The notes below the pieces were generated by a model that worked only from the letters and a program-made list of their open reading frames with translations, did no database searches and was not told where the DNA came from. A stretch of 64,000 nt of DNA from the NCBI GenBank assembly GCA_012267385.1, contig JAAXGW010000015.1, forward strand, positions 1 through 64,000, in the 5' to 3' direction. Positions 45,591 to 55,366 of the stretch are shown here, piece after piece (position 1 is the first letter of the stretch; each line of letters opens with the position of its first letter). The translations under genes were made by a program, and so were the position numbers. The stretch comes from OMG group bacterium (GTDB lineage Bacteria > Pseudomonadota > Gammaproteobacteria > Pseudomonadales > Azotimanducaceae).

Positions 45591-46794
45591 GTCTCGAGTT
45601 CTGTTCATTCTGCGGGTAAGTAGCAGGTACTTATTGTCAAAGCGTAGCGGCAATAGCCGACTCATCAACGTAATATCGTTTATTGGCTTAGTGCTTGGTC
45701 TTACGCTGCTTATCGTTGTACTCTCGGTGTTGAATGGAACACGAGACCAAATTGACAAGTATGTATTTGAAATTTACCCACACGCAATAGCACGTGTAAG
45801 TCCTGATCAGACACAGTTGTTGGATGAATTAAAGTCTTTATATGGTGTCACGTCTATAGAACCGTTCGTGGATCTATATGGACTGCTCAGTGTGCAGGGT
45901 AGTGCTCTTCGAGCAGAATCAGGGATAGAAGTGTATGGCTTTGACCGAGATAGCTCTAATCGTACATTTCGTCAAATGTACTCGGTACTCAAGGAGCAAC
46001 GCGATCTTCCACTTGCTGGACTGGACTACCACGAGGCAAGTTTCCTCGGACTCGCTAGAGGAGATACGTTCACCGTCACTGTGCCGTTCGTAACTGCTCG
46101 CGGTGTGCAGTCCAGAACCGTAGCTTTTCGCTACGCCCGTCCGCTGTTTCTCGGAAACCGAGGGAGGAATTCCAGGATCATGTATGTTCAAATTCCTGAT
46201 CTCATAGCTCATGGAGTCGTCACGGAAGAGCAAGTCCATCATCGAATCACTTTGGACGAACCTCGACAAGCAGGCGACATTCTGGGCAACTATCCTGAAG
46301 TAGTAACTTGGACAGAACGTTTTGGAAGCCTCTATCAAGCCCTAGCGATGGAAAAAACGATTCTGTTCATATTGCTATTGTTTGCAATCGCCTTGGTGCT
46401 TATGAATGTGATTTCCGGTCAAGCAATGTTCATCAATAGAAAGAGTAGCGACATTGCGATCTTACAAACGATGGGAGCGGAATTGCGATGGGTATCCATA
46501 GTGTTCATGTGCCAAGGAGCTTTTGTCGTTGTTAGTGGCATAGTCGTGGGAACGATCGTTGGATGCGTTGTGGCACACTATTCGCACGACATCATGCAAT
46601 TCATCCAACGGTTCCAAGGGGATGAAAGAAACGTATCAAACTTAACTCTGTACTTTGAGAGCGCAAACGTCGCCGTACAAGACTTGATTTGGACGATATT
46701 CGCAGTATTGTGCGTAGGATTCATAGCAATTCTTCGTCCACTCAATCTCGTTTTCAAGAAAGATCCCGTAGACTCCCTTAACAGACTGGCTTGA
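45580..46794 (+). CDS. lolE: Lipoprotein-releasing system permease LolE
   Basis: The second FtsX-type permease of the lipoprotein exporter, 404 residues from the ATG at 45580, which lies inside the end of lolD (11-base overlap). An N-terminal membrane helix (NVISFIGLVLGLTLLIVVLS) precedes the periplasmic domain, and three helices follow from about residue 265. The presence of separate LolC and LolE, rather than a fused LolF, is characteristic of gammaproteobacteria such as E. coli and Pseudomonas. The lolCDE genes clearly form an operon. Confidence 0.9.
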   Translation: MTNKSRVLFILRVSSRYLLSKRSGNSRLINVISFIGLVLGLTLLIVVLSVLNGTRDQIDKYVFEIYPHAIARVSPDQTQLLDELKSLYGVTSIEPFVDLYGLLSVQGSALRAESGIEVYGFDRDSSNRTFRQMYSVLKEQRDLPLAGLDYHEASFLGLARGDTFTVTVPFVTARGVQSRTVAFRYARPLFLGNRGRNSRIMYVQIPDLIAHGVVTEEQVHHRITLDEPRQAGDILGNYPEVVTWTERFGSLYQALAMEKTILFILLLFAIALVLMNVISGQAMFINRKSSDIAILQTMGAELRWVSIVFMCQGAFVVVSGIVVGTIVGCVVAHYSHDIMQFIQRFQGDERNVSNLTLYFESANVAVQDLIWTIFAVLCVGFIAILRPLNLVFKKDPVDSLNRLA

Positions 46795-46933
46795 ATGCGA
46801 TTTTTCGAGTGATTGAACCGAGTTCTCTTGCGTTGGCCTAGTTTGTAACTTTGACCTGTCAGAACTCATCTAACCATAACCGTGCATTACTAAAATCTTT
46901 GAGATTGATTTTTGGCACAGTTGTGAGGAAATA

Positions 46934-47755
46934 GTGCTCAACAAATGCCTGTTTTTAGCTGGGGGATACGGGACGCGTTTCCTACCCGCGACGAAGGCGA
47001 TGCCCAAAGAAATGCTACCGATACTTGATAAACCGTTAATACAGTACGGTGTCGAAGAAGCGGTCGCTGCAGGATTGACTGAAATTGGAGTCGTAACCGG
47101 ACGCGGGAAGCGCGCGATTGAAGACTATTTTGACGTCAACTTTGAACTCGAACATCACCTTCAAGGTTCAGAGCGGGAGACCAAATTACGCGCACTTCAG
47201 AACCTGACTGACTCTTGCACCATTGCGTATACCCGACAGAAAGAAATGCGCGGTACGGGTGATGCTATACTTACCGGAAAGATCATTATTGGCGACTCCC
47301 CATTTGCGGTGGTTCTGTCGGACGACCTGTGCTTGCATCCATCCAAAGGCGTCCTCGAACAGATGGTGGAAGTTTTCCAGCAACATCAATGTTGCGTCGT
47401 CGCAGTAGAAGAAGTACCAACAGAGTTGACCGAACGCTATGGTATCATAGATGGTACCAAGCAAGAGGACGGTACTTACTTGGTTCACAACTTGGTTGAA
47501 AAACCTTCCGTGAATGAAGCTCCAAGCAACTTAGGGGTCGTGGGACGGTATATTCTGATACCAGAGATATTTGACGAATTAAAAAGAACTCCCCCTGGAT
47601 ACGGAGGAGAGATTCAGTTGACTGATGCGTTGGGCGCGATTGCTCGGAGCGACATAGTCGTTGCTTGTCGCTTTCAAGGTATTCGTTTTGACTGCGGATC
47701 GATTGAAGGATTCGTCGCCGCTACAAACTATTGTTATGAGAAGCTACAAAGATAG
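46934..47755 (+). CDS. galU: UTP-glucose-1-phosphate uridylyltransferase
   Basis: GalU makes UDP-glucose for envelope polysaccharides. The 273-residue protein has the nucleotidyltransferase signature FLAGGYGTRFLPATKAMPKEM at the start, the IQYGVEEAVAAG segment, and VEKPSVNEAPSNLGVVGRY. A GTG start at 46934 is preceded by GAGGAAA. The length is close to other bacterial GalU proteins (about 280-300). It stands between lolE and a large membrane protein, where Pseudomonas-type genomes carry comEC, suggesting local rearrangement. Confidence 0.94.
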   Translation: MLNKCLFLAGGYGTRFLPATKAMPKEMLPILDKPLIQYGVEEAVAAGLTEIGVVTGRGKRAIEDYFDVNFELEHHLQGSERETKLRALQNLTDSCTIAYTRQKEMRGTGDAILTGKIIIGDSPFAVVLSDDLCLHPSKGVLEQMVEVFQQHQCCVVAVEEVPTELTERYGIIDGTKQEDGTYLVHNLVEKPSVNEAPSNLGVVGRYILIPEIFDELKRTPPGYGGEIQLTDALGAIARSDIVVACRFQGIRFDCGSIEGFVAATNYCYEKLQR

Positions 47756-47824
47756 CAGCAAGAAATACGCGGATAACCTCGAGAATCTCCTATTTAGTAC
47801 ATTGTTAAATTACTAGAGATATAG

Positions 47825-50800
47825 TTGATAAAATTTACTATACACAATATAAAATTATATATTAAGCAGTATTATTACTGGTTAATATTTGCACTTATTT
47901 TATTGGTATCATTAGCACTATATTTAATGTATTATGAAGACCATATATCTGGTGTTCAATATTATAATATAGTGTCACCACCACCGAAGCATATGCTACT
48001 CGTTTTGGGTGGCTATCCTCTCTTAACATTGTCGTGTTTTCTATGCTTCATGGGGCGAAACCTTTTAACGCGGGATCAATTCTTCAGGATACATGAGGTA
48101 GTCGATACTCGCCCCGTTTCAAATTTGAGATTACTAGGTTCAAAGATTTTCGCGTTAGTCATTGTTGGTTGGGTACCGATGGCAGTCTTTTTAGGCAGCA
48201 TCCAATTGTGCGCGTTCTTACAGAACTTCATCGACTTCAGCCTCGCTGAAAGCTTTTCCACCGTGTCGTTGATAGAGTTTTTGCTGCTCACCTGCCCAGT
48301 TACGCTCAGCTTTGTTGCTGTTCTCTCATTACTGTTCAATGTGTTGTTGCGGAATAATTTGCTAACGATGTGTGCGCTTTTGACAACAGTTATCGGCGGC
48401 TATTTCCTGATTACTAAACTCTCTTTGTCGCAGCATATGTTCTTTGAGGGGTTACCACTAGTCGGGATCATCGGGTCAAGCCTTGATCCTGAACAGCTAG
48501 GTATTCTTGATATCGTTCGTTACGCTGGCTACTTCGCGGTTGTTTTACTTTTGTTTCTGTTAGCTGTTGTGTTCTACAGGAGACGAGACGTTTTCAAGCG
48601 GCGAGATTCAATTGTTGGATCAATGTGTGGGATAGTCTTTGTCGTGTGTATTGGAACTTCTTCTGCAATTGCTATGCAGCACGCATCTAAGGTACAACAA
48701 TGGACGGAATTTCGCGATCAAAGTACAGAAACAAACTTTCCTCAGATTGACGTGGTTGAAGTCAATGCACAAGTGAAACTCAATCCGAAACAGTGCCTTA
48801 CCGCTACGACAGAGTTCTCTGCTGTCGTGTTGGCGAACACAGTCAGTGATTTCTTGACCGTTTGGTTAAATCCCGGTTTTGAAGTGTCTGAGGTCAAGCT
48901 CGACGAGGTTCAAGTTGACTCGGAATTGGACGCTAATGGAGCACTACGTGTGGAGTTAACAGAACCACTTGAAGAAGGTCAGAGGATAAACTTGTCGATT
49001 GCATATCGTGGCAAACCAGACTTAGCTTATGGTTACTTCGACAGCTCCACCGACATAAGACTGATTCCTTTTTGGGATCAACTATTGTCATACATGGGCA
49101 GTGTTCATGGAATTTTCAGTTCAAATTTCGTCGCTTTACCACAGGAAGTTGCGTGGCTTCCTTCTGCGTTCCTACCGTTGTACGAATTACGAGAACGCAA
49201 GGACTTCTTTATCTCAAACATTCAATTGACACTACCGAAAAACTGGGAGTCCGCGCTACCTGGTAAGAAAATTTTGTTAGAAGAGGATGACCCGAAACTA
49301 ACCAGCAAAACTTATGAATTCACAACAGACGCACCGGTCTCTTCTGTGGGATTATATGCTGGACCGCTCAAAGTGTTAAGCCGAGAAATCGGTGGTACAA
49401 ATTTTGAAATCTTAATGTCAGAGAACCAACTGAATCGGCTGGGTATTCTTGGCGAATCCGTAGAGGAACTAGCTGTCGCACTCGCTGATCAACTAGAAGC
49501 AAATACAACTGACGGTTTTGAGTTGCCTTGTAGCGATTACCGGTTTGTTTCAGTACCGCAACACTATCGGGTGTATGCTGGAGGTACGTTTTTAAATTTG
49601 TCGCTTTCTGACAAATGTTCTTATTTAGTCCGCGAATTTGATGTACTCTCAATTGACTGGCAGAAGAGTATTCCTGAGTACATGTACCCGTTGTTTGAAC
49701 AGATGGACACAACTCCCGGTACTTATTTAGTGAATATTCTGAGACAGTATTTTCGATTGAATGTTCAAGGATTAAATTTCCAACTTGACCTATTCAATAC
49801 CTATTGGGACCATGAAGTCGGTATCGTTGGACCGGAAGCTGAAGCTTTGAGTTTAGTGCTATCCTACCTAAATGACTTGTTTTGGTATTCAAGCATGGAA
49901 GGGTTTTCCGCAAGTGGATACTTTCCCAAAGCAATGAAACCGACGCAAAGCGAGTCCTTTCAAAACTTTTACAGTTGGCAAGGTCGGAACAGACTGGGTC
50001 GGACCGGTCTTCGCATCTTTAGAAGAGTCAAGCCTCTATTGAGACATATAGATCTCGTCGAGGACATTGTGGGAAGACGACTAAACACCGAGGCGATTCA
50101 ACAAGTAGCACTAGAATCGTCGATTCAGCAGACTATAACTTCAAATCTAGACCCGTTCCTAGCCGAAACTCTCCGTTTACGTTGTGCTCATTTGAGCTAT
50201 CAGTTGTTTCAGGTTTTGGGTAGAGAGGACACTAAGTTACTGTTCGACGAACTTTTAGCTCGATACAGACACTCCAACTTCAACCTCGAAGATTTGTATG
50301 CGACGAGTGGGGACATAGGTTTGCCAGTAAAAGAAGTACTTGGAGACTGGTTTTCTGGAAATGCACAACCGCAATTTGAGGTCTCTGTCGCTCAGGCTTA
50401 CAAGCGAGAAGATCCCGATGAGCTTGAAGACGAATATCAAATTTTGTTTCACGTTTTCAATCGGGGTGAAGGTACCGGAGTCTTTCGCACGTCGGTAACT
50501 ACGGAGTTTGGTGGATATGGTGCCCTGGGTGCTGATATCGCCTTACAAGCAAGCTTTGACGCACAGAATATGAGGATGGGTGGATTTGGTGGGGGACCAG
50601 TAGTTTACATACACCCCGGCGAAAGCGTTGAAGTAGGAATCGTGACCGAGCGTGAACCGATGCGCGTGATCGTGGAGCCTTTAAACTTGAAGATTGGCGG
50701 GGGACGGCTCGCAATACCCACAAAATTAGTTCAAGACACTCGAAACGTTGACTCAGACCTACTAGAAGAATTTCACGGTTTTCGAACCAGTGACTGGATA

Positions 50801-51337
50801 CCGTCTCCACAAACAGATATAGGGATAGTGGTTGATGACTTAGACTCAACGGTTTCAGTTGAAAACGGCAAGCAAGTCGATGATGTCAAAACTTGGCGGC
50901 GCGTCGACTACCCAAGTGCTTGGGGGAGCTCTCGTCGAACCATGGTTTACAGTGAAAGCGAGAACCCAAAGAGCATTGCGTTTGAAACAGACTTACCCAA
51001 TGCTGGTATGTGGCTATTAGAGTTTCATCTTCCCGATTTTCGAGGTCAATTTGGCGATTATCCTCGCGGCTTGTTACCACGTGGGAGAATTGGCTCGGCT
51101 AACTTGAACAATTTTTTCTGGCAGAGCATCGCAGGCGAGTACAAATTTACTCTTGAAGCTGGTGATGTTTCCAAGGTGATTGACGTGAGTGTCAGTGAGA
51201 GCGATTTTGGTTGGATCTTCATTACTGAAACTAAGTTGGACCAAGGAACTGCTGTTGTCAGCATCGAGCCAAGCAATAGTGATGGGAAACTGTTTGGCGA
51301 TGCGATTCGTTGGCTTCAAGTTGATGCCGGAGAGTAA
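47825..51337 (+). CDS. Large membrane protein resembling ABC-2 permease/M1 peptidase-like fusions
   Basis: The 1170-residue protein has six to seven membrane helices in its first 280 residues (ABC-2-like), followed by a large soluble part. That part is arranged like the M1 aminopeptidase domains fused to ABC-2 permeases in other bacteria, for example the segment YRFVSVPQHYRVYAGG. The zinc motif HExxH expected a little after it is not present, so peptidase activity is unlikely. The C-terminal 350 residues look like beta-rich domains. The first 150 bases are far more AT-rich than the rest. The TTG start at 47825 lacks a clear ribosome-binding site. No ATPase partner is adjacent. The function is unknown and the family assignment tentative. 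Confidence 0.55.
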   Translation: MIKFTIHNIKLYIKQYYYWLIFALILLVSLALYLMYYEDHISGVQYYNIVSPPPKHMLLVLGGYPLLTLSCFLCFMGRNLLTRDQFFRIHEVVDTRPVSNLRLLGSKIFALVIVGWVPMAVFLGSIQLCAFLQNFIDFSLAESFSTVSLIEFLLLTCPVTLSFVAVLSLLFNVLLRNNLLTMCALLTTVIGGYFLITKLSLSQHMFFEGLPLVGIIGSSLDPEQLGILDIVRYAGYFAVVLLLFLLAVVFYRRRDVFKRRDSIVGSMCGIVFVVCIGTSSAIAMQHASKVQQWTEFRDQSTETNFPQIDVVEVNAQVKLNPKQCLTATTEFSAVVLANTVSDFLTVWLNPGFEVSEVKLDEVQVDSELDANGALRVELTEPLEEGQRINLSIAYRGKPDLAYGYFDSSTDIRLIPFWDQLLSYMGSVHGIFSSNFVALPQEVAWLPSAFLPLYELRERKDFFISNIQLTLPKNWESALPGKKILLEEDDPKLTSKTYEFTTDAPVSSVGLYAGPLKVLSREIGGTNFEILMSENQLNRLGILGESVEELAVALADQLEANTTDGFELPCSDYRFVSVPQHYRVYAGGTFLNLSLSDKCSYLVREFDVLSIDWQKSIPEYMYPLFEQMDTTPGTYLVNILRQYFRLNVQGLNFQLDLFNTYWDHEVGIVGPEAEALSLVLSYLNDLFWYSSMEGFSASGYFPKAMKPTQSESFQNFYSWQGRNRLGRTGLRIFRRVKPLLRHIDLVEDIVGRRLNTEAIQQVALESSIQQTITSNLDPFLAETLRLRCAHLSYQLFQVLGREDTKLLFDELLARYRHSNFNLEDLYATSGDIGLPVKEVLGDWFSGNAQPQFEVSVAQAYKREDPDELEDEYQILFHVFNRGEGTGVFRTSVTTEFGGYGALGADIALQASFDAQNMRMGGFGGGPVVYIHPGESVEVGIVTEREPMRVIVEPLNLKIGGGRLAIPTKLVQDTRNVDSDLLEEFHGFRTSDWIPSPQTDIGIVVDDLDSTVSVENGKQVDDVKTWRRVDYPSAWGSSRRTMVYSESENPKSIAFETDLPNAGMWLLEFHLPDFRGQFGDYPRGLLPRGRIGSANLNNFFWQSIAGEYKFTLEAGDVSKVIDVSVSESDFGWIFITETKLDQGTAVVSIEPSNSDGKLFGDAIRWLQVDAGE

Positions 51338-51378
51338 CGCTTCGACGTCGAAGCTTCAATCTAAGACTAACGAAGATT

Positions 51379-52002
51379 GTGATTGACTTGATCCAAGCTG
51401 GGGGTTGGCTTATGGTGCCAATTCTCGCCTGTAGCGTAATAGCTTTCATGGTGTGTATTGAACGTGCCTGGGTTTTACGGAGAACAGTAATTGCGCCTAC
51501 GTGGTTGTTACCACAAATTGAAGCGAGAATACAAGAAGAGGGTTTCATCGATACTGAGTTTCTTGCTCAACTCGAGCAATCACCTTCTGGGAAAATTTTG
51601 GCGGCAGGATTGCGGAAGACCGATTTCGGGATAGATGCGGTCAAAAACGTGATGGAAGAGACTGCAAACACGGTCATATTTGACCTACAACGGTTTCTTA
51701 CTGTACTAGGTACGATCGCTTCCATTTCACCGCTACTTGGATTGTTGGGAACAGTCATCGGCATGATTCAAGTGTTCACTGAACTAGTTTCGACAGGTGG
51801 TGGTGATCCGTCCCAACTCTCTGGTGGAATATCTCAAGCGTTAATAACTACGGCGTTTGGATTGGGAGTAGCTATTTTGGCACTCATTGGCTACCGGTAT
51901 TTCCTTCGTCGAGTGGACCACCTGATCGTGCACTTAGAGTGGCAAGCTAGCAGACTTGTAGACGTACTGGTCGTAGGTTTCGGAGTAGATTCGAAAGAAT
52001 GA
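51379..52002 (+). CDS. exbB: MotA/TolQ/ExbB proton channel family protein
   Basis: ExbB-type proteins form the pentameric proton channel that energises outer-membrane processes through TonB or Tol. The 207 residues contain three membrane helices (about 8-30, 105-130, 150-172) and the family core LTVLGTIASISPLLGLLGTVIGMIQVF, here split as ISPLLGLLGTVIGM, then GGISQALITTAFGLGVAI. The start is GTG. The stop overlaps exbD by four bases. The place before exbD and msbA matches Pseudomonas. ExbB against TolQ is chosen from this context. Confidence 0.88.
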   Translation: MIDLIQAGGWLMVPILACSVIAFMVCIERAWVLRRTVIAPTWLLPQIEARIQEEGFIDTEFLAQLEQSPSGKILAAGLRKTDFGIDAVKNVMEETANTVIFDLQRFLTVLGTIASISPLLGLLGTVIGMIQVFTELVSTGGGDPSQLSGGISQALITTAFGLGVAILALIGYRYFLRRVDHLIVHLEWQASRLVDVLVVGFGVDSKE

Positions 52003-52418
52003 AGTTCCCCAGACCGCAAAGACGAGACGTATCGATTGAAATCACGCCGTTAATTGATGTCGTTTTTCTGCTACTGATTTTTTTTATGGTCACTTCGACC
52101 ACCGTTCGAGAGAACGTTCTTGCAATCATACTCCCTGAAGCACAGGGTGAAGTAGCCGCGCAAGATCACAACGACATTCAAATACTAGTTTCGAGTGAAG
52201 GTGTCGTTATGGTGAACGATGTGCATCTCGAAACTCTATCGAGAGAAGCGGTGATGAACCACATCACTGCTACGTTCCCCAACTATCCGGTTGCTCGTGT
52301 CGTGCTCGGAGGTGACGCCGACGTCAGACACGCAACCATAGTATTGGTTTTGGACGCATTGTCAGAACTGGGTATTAAGAGTGTTTCCATTCTGGTTCGA
52401 GAAGCAACTCACGATTAG
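51999..52418 (+). CDS. exbD: ExbD/TolR family protein
   Basis: The partner of ExbB, with one N-terminal helix and a periplasmic domain. The 139 residues show EITPLIDVVFLLLIFFMVT with the proton-carrying Asp (residue 22), followed by a periplasmic part with VVLGGDADVRHATIVLVLDA, the peptidoglycan/TonB-contact region. Its ATG overlaps the exbB stop. It is followed by msbA after 65 bases. Confidence 0.92.
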   Translation: MKFPRPQRRDVSIEITPLIDVVFLLLIFFMVTSTTVRENVLAIILPEAQGEVAAQDHNDIQILVSSEGVVMVNDVHLETLSREAVMNHITATFPNYPVARVVLGGDADVRHATIVLVLDALSELGIKSVSILVREATHD

Positions 52419-52483
52419 GTTGCTGTTCGTTGCCGCACGGTAGATTCACTATTCTTTGACAACCAAAGGCTTGAGTAGTCACC

Positions 52484-54322
52484 GTGGGCACTAAATCTGA
52501 ACGAAACGACTGGCGTACTTACGGCCGGCTTACTTCTTATGTGCGGAGTCGAGCGTGGTACTTCGTGATTGCCCTGTTGGCATTTTTTCTCGCAGCTATT
52601 GCAGAAGTATTTTTTGCCCAGATTCTCGGTTCAGTCGTTAGTTCGTTTGAGGCTAATTCGGACGTGCCAGCCAACGATGTCACAACAAACACCCTGTCGA
52701 CAAAGTCATGGTTTTGGATACCGAATTACTTTCTAGATTACGTTCCTTGGCCGATACCCTTTTTGTTTGCAAGCATGATCGGTGTTGCTGCTCTAGTACG
52801 CGCGTTGTCCAACGTTGTGGGCGAGTTTCTGCTGTCCCGAGTGTCGTTCTTTGTGGTACACACGATTCGATGCGAGCTGCATGATCGATTGCTCCTGTTA
52901 CCTTGTTCGTACTTTGACGAGAGTAGACAGGGGGACATTTCGAACCGTCTTACGGACACGACTTCCAAACTAAGAGATACCGCGACGGAAGTATTGCGAA
53001 TTCTGATGCAGGACGGAGGTAAGCTTGTGTTCATGTTGGGCGCGATGTTGCTCATCAATCTGTGGCTGACTCTACTGTTTTTTGGACTAGCACCTATTGT
53101 CGCCGTGATCGTCCACTATGCATCGCGACGATTTCGAGACTTGAGCATCAGAATTCAATCTTCAATGGGCGAAGTAACTCACTTTGGGCAGGAAACAGTC
53201 CTATTGCATAAGACAATTCGGGCCTACGGAGCACAGGATCAACAATCTCAAGCATTTCAGGGCGCAAGCACAAAGAACCGTCAGCAGCACTTGAAAATGG
53301 TTGCAACAAAGGCAACCAGTGCGCAGTTCATTCAATTGCTTGTAGCCTTTGCGATAGCTGCGCTTGTCGGAGTCCTATTCATAGATCAAATCAAAGGTGG
53401 TATGGATGCAGCCGGCATCATCACTTACATTGGATTAGCAGGCGCGTTGGCCAGTCCTATAAAACGTCTTTCCGACTTGAACGCTCGACTGCAAATCGGA
53501 CTAGCAGCGGCGAGTGAAATATTCGATCATATCGACCGCGATACCGAACTCGACGACGGGCACAATGAACTTCGTGCAACACAGGCGGCTATTCAGTTCG
53601 ATCATGTGGATTTTTCCTACCAGAAAGCTGACAAACAAACGCTGACAGACATTTCAGTTGACGTAGCTCCTGGTCAAACCTTGGCGATCGTTGGTGCGAC
53701 GGGGGCCGGTAAGACGACGCTAATTCAACTATTACTACGTTTTTACGAACCTAATTCGGGACAAATACTGCTTAATGGCGAGCCTCTCTCAAGTTATACA
53801 AAAGATTCGCTTCGAAATCACATCGCCTTTGTGAGTCAGGAAGTAGTTCTTTTCAATGATACCATTCGAAACAATATTGCGTTTGGGAGACTTCAAAACT
53901 CAACACCTGATCAGATTGAGAGTGCAGTTCAGCGTGCACGAGTGGACGTGTTCACTCAAAGAATGCAGAAAGGATTGGATAGTAATGTCGGCGATCGCGG
54001 TACAAATCTATCGCAAGGAGAGAGACAGCGCATACTCATTGCTCGTGCGATACTGAAAGATGCACCAGTTTTGATCCTTGATGAAGCAACTTCATCGCTC
54101 GATGCAGAATCCGAGAGATTGATCCAAGCAGCTCTTGATGAAATGATGTTAGGACGGACAACTTTGGTGGTAGCACACCGACTATCGACCGTCGTAAACG
54201 CCGATATCATTGCAGTTCTCGAACAAGGGCGAATCGTTGAACTAGGATCTCACCAGGAATTATTGGCGAAGCAGGGTCGATATGCGAGGCTCCATGCATC
54301 GCAATTTCGCAACACCGAATAA
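52484..54322 (+). CDS. msbA: Lipid A export ATP-binding/permease protein MsbA
   Basis: MsbA flips lipid A-core across the inner membrane. The 612-residue half-transporter has six membrane helices in the first 330 residues and an ATPase domain with Walker A GATGAGKTT, signature LSQGERQR and Walker B LILDEATSSLD. A longer first periplasmic loop (about 45-75) is present. The start is GTG. Its neighbours lpxK, kdsB and murB support the lipopolysaccharide role over other exporters of the same family. Confidence 0.92.
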   Translation: MGTKSERNDWRTYGRLTSYVRSRAWYFVIALLAFFLAAIAEVFFAQILGSVVSSFEANSDVPANDVTTNTLSTKSWFWIPNYFLDYVPWPIPFLFASMIGVAALVRALSNVVGEFLLSRVSFFVVHTIRCELHDRLLLLPCSYFDESRQGDISNRLTDTTSKLRDTATEVLRILMQDGGKLVFMLGAMLLINLWLTLLFFGLAPIVAVIVHYASRRFRDLSIRIQSSMGEVTHFGQETVLLHKTIRAYGAQDQQSQAFQGASTKNRQQHLKMVATKATSAQFIQLLVAFAIAALVGVLFIDQIKGGMDAAGIITYIGLAGALASPIKRLSDLNARLQIGLAAASEIFDHIDRDTELDDGHNELRATQAAIQFDHVDFSYQKADKQTLTDISVDVAPGQTLAIVGATGAGKTTLIQLLLRFYEPNSGQILLNGEPLSSYTKDSLRNHIAFVSQEVVLFNDTIRNNIAFGRLQNSTPDQIESAVQRARVDVFTQRMQKGLDSNVGDRGTNLSQGERQRILIARAILKDAPVLILDEATSSLDAESERLIQAALDEMMLGRTTLVVAHRLSTVVNADIIAVLEQGRIVELGSHQELLAKQGRYARLHASQFRNTE

Positions 54323-54367
54323 GTCTGTTGGGGTTGCTAGGCACCAACTTGTATTGGCGTAAGAAAA

Positions 54368-55366
54368 TTGTGGTATTCCAAGCGTAGTTGGCTGAAAGTT
54401 TTTACTCCTTTTTCGTGGACGTTGCGAAAAGCAGTCGAGTATCGTCGCTCGCGATACACAAAGGATACTAATAGGGCTTGGCGAGCTCCTGTACCGGTTT
54501 GTGTTGTCGGCAACATAACGGTTGGTGGAACCGGAAAGACTCCACTGGTCATTTGGTTGTCGGAGTGGCTTACAAGAAGAGGAGTCAAGGTTGGGATAGT
54601 GAGTCGAGGCTACGGCGGTAGAGCGTCACAATATCCAATGATGGTCAGTGAGCAATCTCAGTGTCACGACGTCGGGGAAGAGAATGTCTTGTTGCACAGA
54701 AAAACAGGAGCTCCCATCGTGGTAGATCCGAATAGGGTACGTGCGACTCAATTCCTACTGGACGGGCATTCTATCGACCTCATTATTGCCGACGACGGTC
54801 TGCAACACTACAAATTAGCCCGGGACATTGAAATCGCGGTCCTAGACGGTGTACGTGGAATCGGTAATGGATTACAGTTGCCATTTGGCCCTTTACGCGA
54901 GCCGAAATCGAGGTTGCAAGAAGTGCAATGGCTGGTCGTGAAAGGTGCACGTAGTTGCGTTGACTTTCCTACATCACTTATGCATCTTGAACCTGTTGAA
55001 TTTGTAAACGTATCCAACAATTCAGTGCTTCCGATTAGTGAGTTTCGGACGCAGCACGCTGGACAAACTCGAGCAATCGCTGCGATCGGTAATCCAGGCA
55101 GTTTTCAGGACACGCTAGACCAAATCCAAATTCAAGCGAGCGTAAAGCCCTTCCGCGATCATCATCATTTTCGTGCAGATGAACTTAGAAGTAACGGTAG
55201 TGTTATCATCGTAACCGAAAAAGATGCACAAAAAATTCGTGAGTTACCCATAAACACTAGGCACATTTGGTACCTTAAGGTGAACGTGAAATTTCAAGAG
55301 GACGTGGATGAATTCCTCACATCAATGTTCTACAAGTACGGAATCAACATAAAGGCAAGAACTTGA
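54368..55366 (+). CDS. lpxK: Tetraacyldisaccharide 4'-kinase
   Basis: LpxK phosphorylates the lipid A precursor at the 4' position on the inner membrane. The 332 residues have the P-loop GNITVGGTGKTPLVIWL (about 49-65), SRGYGG, and the Walker B-like DLIIADDGLQHYKL. The TTG start at 54368 gives the usual MWYSKRSWLKVFTPFSW N-terminal membrane-associated helix. It overlaps kdsB by four bases. The length matches the family. Confidence 0.94.
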   Translation: MWYSKRSWLKVFTPFSWTLRKAVEYRRSRYTKDTNRAWRAPVPVCVVGNITVGGTGKTPLVIWLSEWLTRRGVKVGIVSRGYGGRASQYPMMVSEQSQCHDVGEENVLLHRKTGAPIVVDPNRVRATQFLLDGHSIDLIIADDGLQHYKLARDIEIAVLDGVRGIGNGLQLPFGPLREPKSRLQEVQWLVVKGARSCVDFPTSLMHLEPVEFVNVSNNSVLPISEFRTQHAGQTRAIAAIGNPGSFQDTLDQIQIQASVKPFRDHHHFRADELRSNGSVIIVTEKDAQKIRELPINTRHIWYLKVNVKFQEDVDEFLTSMFYKYGINIKART

